Assembly: GCF_016587435.1 (NCBI RefSeq) | Contig: NZ_BNJJ01000012.1 | Span: forward strand, 1 to 64,000 | Length of the DNA: 64,000 nt | Source of the DNA: Dictyobacter formicarum | GTDB lineage: Bacteria; Chloroflexota; Ktedonobacteria; Ktedonobacterales; Ktedonobacteraceae | Direction of reading: 5' to 3' | In this document: one piece after another, positions 60,591-64,000 of the stretch | How the letters are laid out: each line of letters starts with the position of its first letter | Position numbering within the stretch: the first letter of the stretch is position 1 | Notes under the pieces: model-generated | Databases searched by the model: none | The model's input: only the letters and a program-made list of their open reading frames with translations | What the model was told of the DNA's origin: nothing | Translations under genes and position numbers: made by a program

Positions 60591-62227
60591 CATTGAGGTG
60601 ACAAAGGGCTGGCAGTTGCTGTCGAGCCATTGAGCATCCAGGCTACTGCATTGCTATTGGAGACGTTAATCTGTACAACTGCATATTGTCGCCCCGGAAT
60701 GAAATTTGTAGGAAGAAAGTTATTGTATCGGCCAGGAACAGTCATATTGTCTACGCCAATCGGGATGGTAATATCGCCGCTACTGGTATTGAGATAGCCG
60801 AACCTGGCCAGATATCCTCCAGAAGCTTGCAGTTGCACACATTCAAGGATCGGTTGGACAATACCTGATCCAATCGGAGGCGTAACCGGATTACTGGTGG
60901 GAGCAGGCGTTGGGGTAACAGGTAATTTTACAGTGGGCGTTGGTGCTAGCAACGCTCGTGCGGTGGCGGTTGGTACGGGCGCAGGTGTAGTGGTAATCAC
61001 AGGAGTCATACCAAGAGTCGGCGTTGCCACAACAAGCGGTGTTGCCGTAGCAGTAATCCCTATGCGTACTTGCTGCGCCATTGTTGGTCTGTCGGTTATC
61101 AACGGTGTAGGACTCGCTTTTCCGGTGGCGCTTCCATCAAAAAGAGGCGCATACAAACCTGATCCATAAAAGGCGCTGGCTGCCAGTAGCAAAGCTAACA
61201 AAACCGCGGCCAGTAACAAGCGTTTGCGAGTTCCCCGCTGGCGGACCACGCTTTTCGATTGTGTGGTAGCGCCTGGCGCTACTATCGGGGAGGACAGTAT
61301 TGCTTTCAGTGGCTCAACCGGTGCCTGAGCCACTAAATCTACAGCGACCGGGTCAGCAGGTTCAAGAGCGAAAAGAAAGTCCTGGATAGAGGCAAAACGC
61401 TCGGCAGGATTTTTGGCCAATCCCTTGCTAAGAGCGTGCGCGATAGCCGTCGGCAGGGCCGGATTAAGCTTATCGGGAGCAGGCGGCAAGACGTGTTCAT
61501 GTTTATGCTGGAGCGTCGTCCGCGCCGAGCCAGCAAAAGGGGTCTTGCCCGTAAACAACTCGTAAGCGATAGCAGCCAATGAGTATTGATCAGCCAGCGC
61601 GCTACGCTCACCCCGGAATTGTTCAGGAGCCATATAATGCCGCAGTTGTGGCTGCTCATTGCTGCTATTCACAACCTGTAGCGAGACCAGTGAAGGAAGA
61701 TAAAAATCAGTGAGCACCACCCGATCTTTCTGCTCTGGCCTGGTTGGCAGCTCCTTATTACCAGCCACATCTTCAGCATCTGGTTCCGTCGCACGCTGCA
61801 TAAATAGCACATTATTGGGCATCAGATTGCCATGCACAATTCCCTGCTGATGCGCAGCTTGCAACGCCTCGCCGATCTGGCGAATAATAGCCAGCGCCCG
61901 CGCCTGCGGCATTGGCTGATGCAGAAATTGCTGTTGTAAAGAACCAGCAGGAGCATAAGTACGAACAAGCACAAAACCCTGGCTGGTCCTGCGCACCATC
62001 AATGGCATCAGCACATGCGGATGCTTTAATGCCTGGAGGCGACTGACTTCCTGGCGAAGATGAAGGTCAGCCAGATGCAATTGTACGGGTGTCATAAACG
62101 GAGTAAAGCATATTTTGAGAATGACTTCACGCCCCGAGCGCGGTAACTGTCCGCAATAGACAAGCATCGATCCATGGCGCGCCAATAACCGCACCCTGGA
62201 TTGCTCAGGCAAACTTGTATCTGACAC
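60587..62227 (-). CDS. Ser/Thr kinase-like membrane protein, probable pseudokinase
   Basis: A 546-residue protein with an N-terminal kinase fold (1-about 270), a transmembrane helix (around 337-357), a TPTPAPTSNP-rich stalk and a C-terminal beta domain of about 85 residues. Lys38 (VILKICF) is present, but the glycine-rich loop is poor (ARHGSMLVYCG), the catalytic loop reads HGNLMPNN with Asn134 in place of the catalytic Asp, and the metal site is DFY (Asp174). So phosphotransfer is doubtful; a scaffold or sensor role is likely. The GTG start follows AAGGGTG. Confidence 0.87.
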   Translation of the reverse strand: MSDTSLPEQSRVRLLARHGSMLVYCGQLPRSGREVILKICFTPFMTPVQLHLADLHLRQEVSRLQALKHPHVLMPLMVRRTSQGFVLVRTYAPAGSLQQQFLHQPMPQARALAIIRQIGEALQAAHQQGIVHGNLMPNNVLFMQRATEPDAEDVAGNKELPTRPEQKDRVVLTDFYLPSLVSLQVVNSSNEQPQLRHYMAPEQFRGERSALADQYSLAAIAYELFTGKTPFAGSARTTLQHKHEHVLPPAPDKLNPALPTAIAHALSKGLAKNPAERFASIQDFLFALEPADPVAVDLVAQAPVEPLKAILSSPIVAPGATTQSKSVVRQRGTRKRLLLAAVLLALLLAASAFYGSGLYAPLFDGSATGKASPTPLITDRPTMAQQVRIGITATATPLVVATPTLGMTPVITTTPAPVPTATARALLAPTPTVKLPVTPTPAPTSNPVTPPIGSGIVQPILECVQLQASGGYLARFGYLNTSSGDITIPIGVDNMTVPGRYNNFLPTNFIPGRQYAVVQINVSNSNAVAWMLNGSTATASPLSPQC

Positions 62228-62419
62228 AGCTTACACCCTTAGTTTCCTTTTACATGATTTTCTTTATTATACTTTGTAAGAGAATAAAACTAAATATATG
62301 GTAACATCACTAGGAAGAAGAGAGTACATAGCAGATACTCTATTTCTGTTTCCACCAGAAACGGCGTGTATTAACTATACTGAGAAGATCATTTTTATCT
62401 CAGAACGACAAAAAAATAG

Positions 62420-62456
62420 TACGCCCATGTTTGATGTAGCTCTTCAGCTATCAAAC
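62420..62456 (-). terminator. Possible terminator of the VC0807-like gene
   Basis: GTTTGAT-GT-AGCT pairs with AGCT-ATCAAAC (62429-62456, 2-base bulge, loop CTTC). A T-run follows on the minus strand about ten bases on (complement of 62410-62417). It is an imperfect match to a terminator. The gap 62228-62494 holds no convincing gene. Confidence 0.4.
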
Positions 62457-62494
62457 GTGAGTGTACTACTACCACGCTCTACTGTAGAGTAATG

Positions 62495-63193
62495 CTATAA
62501 ACCCTGGTCGCGCTGCTGTTTGAGTTGCTGCAAGATGAATCTGTTTTTACGGGTGTAGTACATTGACCAGCCCGCACCACACAGGATGATAACCAGATTC
62601 AGGATTGAGCCGATAGCCAATACGCTAGCGACCGGTAAAGTCAGTACGAGCACTATTTGTATGCCGAGGTGAGCAATCATCAGGCAGCCCCAGAAGCCAG
62701 TCATAGCGCGATAGAAGAAGCGGGCCTGAGCAAACTCCCAATCAGCATTAAAGTTTGCAATACGCTGTTGATCAGTATGGCAGGTCATTGAACGGATCAC
62801 GTAGAAAAGCAGCGGCCGACTCAGCAGTAGCGAGGCCAGAAAGATGAGGCCAAACAGGGCGGAAACTATAGTTGACTGCAGAAGTAAGAGCGTTGGACTA
62901 TTGAAAAGAAAGGCAGCCGCGGCTGACAACACAAAACCCAATACAATTAATAAAGCCATCACATCAATATGCCGCTTTCTAATCAGCTCAACAACACTCA
63001 TTATCAGCGGTGCGCCACTGGCCAGTAACAGCGCATTCACTGTTGACATGTGTGATGAAGCAATATTATAGACAACGAAAGGGGCTATAGTATTGATCAA
63101 CATAGCAGGCAACGCTTTCAATAGCAGAGCTTTTTTTGAGGTTGCAAATGATTTGTTAGTCGCTTGATTGAGGCTTAGAGTATTGGTCGACAT
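62495..63193 (-). CDS. VC0807-like integral membrane protein
   Basis: A 232-residue membrane protein with six predicted helices. The INTIAPFVVYNIASSHMSTVNALLLASGAPL segment resembles VC0807-type proteins of unknown function. AAGGG lies eight bases before the ATG. No functional neighbour is evident. Confidence 0.78.
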   Translation of the reverse strand: MSTNTLSLNQATNKSFATSKKALLLKALPAMLINTIAPFVVYNIASSHMSTVNALLLASGAPLIMSVVELIRKRHIDVMALLIVLGFVLSAAAAFLFNSPTLLLLQSTIVSALFGLIFLASLLLSRPLLFYVIRSMTCHTDQQRIANFNADWEFAQARFFYRAMTGFWGCLMIAHLGIQIVLVLTLPVASVLAIGSILNLVIILCGAGWSMYYTRKNRFILQQLKQQRDQGL

Positions 63194-63471
63194 GGTATTA
63201 ACCCTTCTTTCTATTTATTAATGGAATGTATCAATCATCAATTTTTCGCTTGCTTAACTCGATCTCGATTTCTTTTTCTTCAGCAGTGTGTGCTTACATC
63301 AGAAGTATAGTTAGATAAAGGGGCTAGCGCATCGGAGCCTGGTTTGATATTGGTTTGATTTTTACACGCCTATTTTCTCCACCCTGAAGTGGATGACCTT
63401 TTCCGCCAGGCGGGCTATAATTGGAGCAGAAAAGAGGTAAAAACTTATAGAGGGAGGAGATACTATTTGTT

Positions 63472-64000
63472 GTGAACAGACTGACCAATATTAGCTTATT
63501 TGTGCCAGCAACAACGACGAAGCAACCTCAACAAGCGCCAGGTAGTATAGGAGGGTGGCGAACTATGCGGGTGATACTAGCATCCAAAACCTTGATGATA
63601 AGCTTCGTACTGGCTACAGATATTATTGCCCTGGTGCTGGCTGTACAGATTATCCTCAGCATTGCACATACTCCTCTACCTACAACACTGCTAACGGAAA
63701 TCCTTTTTCTAGCCACGGCCCTGATCGAAATATTTGCACGGACCATGACCCATATAGTGCACGTATTTATCATGTATAGTATCTGCCTGTTGCTCAGTCT
63801 GCTGCTCAATCTGCTATTTCCCGGCAACTGGGGGCTTTTCAGTATATATATTGTATGCAGTATAGCCGTATATCGCTTTCCCTTACCATGGGCTCTACCA
63901 CTCGTGCTGGTCAGCATAGCAATCCTGACTGTAAGTAGCGGGATAACATCATTCTTAACCTCGCATAGATTAAATAGTCTGTTGCCCCTGTTACCATTTC
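63472..64000 (+). CDS. Partial membrane protein, cut by the window edge
   Basis: An open frame of 176 residues runs from GTG at 63472 to the right edge without a stop. GGAGGA lies 12 bases before the GTG; an in-frame ATG at 63565 with AGGAGG ten bases upstream is an alternative start. At least four hydrophobic helices are visible (around residues 35-65, 73-90, 97-117 and 120-155). The pattern resembles the N-terminal membrane sensor of histidine kinases in this phylum, but the kinase part would lie beyond the window, so this is a suggestion. Confidence 0.6.
   Translation, partial: MNRLTNISLFVPATTTKQPQQAPGSIGGWRTMRVILASKTLMISFVLATDIIALVLAVQIILSIAHTPLPTTLLTEILFLATALIEIFARTMTHIVHVFIMYSICLLLSLLLNLLFPGNWGLFSIYIVCSIAVYRFPLPWALPLVLVSIAILTVSSGITSFLTSHRLNSLLPLLPF

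Noticed and set aside
62298..62492. 64-codon plus-strand ORF between two minus-strand genes
   Set aside because: No ribosome site or recognisable sequence; it overlaps a hairpin that better explains the gap.

Overview
The window looks like chromosome from a filamentous, soil-dwelling Ktedonobacteria member (Chloroflexota). The evidence is indirect: mid-range base composition, a GH125/GH36/GH13 saprotroph gene mix, many GNAT acetyltransferases, proteins with Thr/Pro-rich stalks (TPTPTP), a HEAT-repeat partner beside an ECF sigma factor, and long intergenic palindromes. I see no rRNA, tRNA, insertion sequence, CRISPR array or phage module. The genes look intact; one open reading frame runs off the right edge.

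Layout. 0.2-5 kb: a secreted lysozyme-like protein, two histidine kinases and a TetR regulator with a 26-bp palindromic operator. 5-13 kb: an L-fuconate-dehydratase-like enolase, a phosphofructokinase with a pyrophosphate-type signature, DUF2071, a phospholipase-D/cardiolipin synthase, a D,D-carboxypeptidase, a DinB-like protein and a GNAT. 13-19.3 kb: a minus-strand sugar cluster (GntR/LacI-type regulator, GH125 exo-alpha-mannosidase, two ABC permeases, binding lipoprotein) without its own ATPase. 20-27 kb: secreted pullulanase, amidase, GH36 alpha-galactosidase. 27-35 kb: GNAT, OsmC, zinc-ribbon lipoprotein-like protein, then an operon of ECF sigma factor, HEAT/membrane protein, two permeases and an ABC ATPase. 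35-45 kb: second GH36-type enzyme, L,D-transpeptidase, formaldehyde dehydrogenase, epimerase, small zinc ribbon, GNAT, CopC-like protein, GT39-like membrane protein. 45-50.4 kb: ThDP enzyme, altronate/galactarate dehydratase and LarA/DUF2088 protein. 50.7-58.2 kb: flippase, FHA membrane protein, cytochrome P450 with TetR and three matching operators, TMEM175-type channel. 58.3-64 kb: ABC-F protein behind a long leader with two tiny overlapping ORFs, a kinase-like protein lacking the catalytic Asp, a VC0807-like membrane protein, and a truncated membrane protein.

The most unusual signal is a dispersed family of composite palindromic elements, about one per 6 kb. The fullest copies have a short terminator-like hairpin (GGGCGC-n4-GCGCCC, GAGCCC, T-run), then a long perfect hairpin (arms up to 31 bp, often a 3-nt loop closed by C-G), then a small GNA-loop hairpin. 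Arms differ between copies but change in compensating pairs. Several copies sit directly after stop codons or bracket single genes. The second notable signal is the ABC-F leader, which has a consensus promoter and looks like an inducible attenuation device.

Functionally the window mixes polysaccharide and sugar-acid catabolism (mannosides, alpha-glucans, alpha-galactosides, fuconate, altronate/galactarate), cell-wall remodelling, envelope stress or export, and small regulatory circuits.
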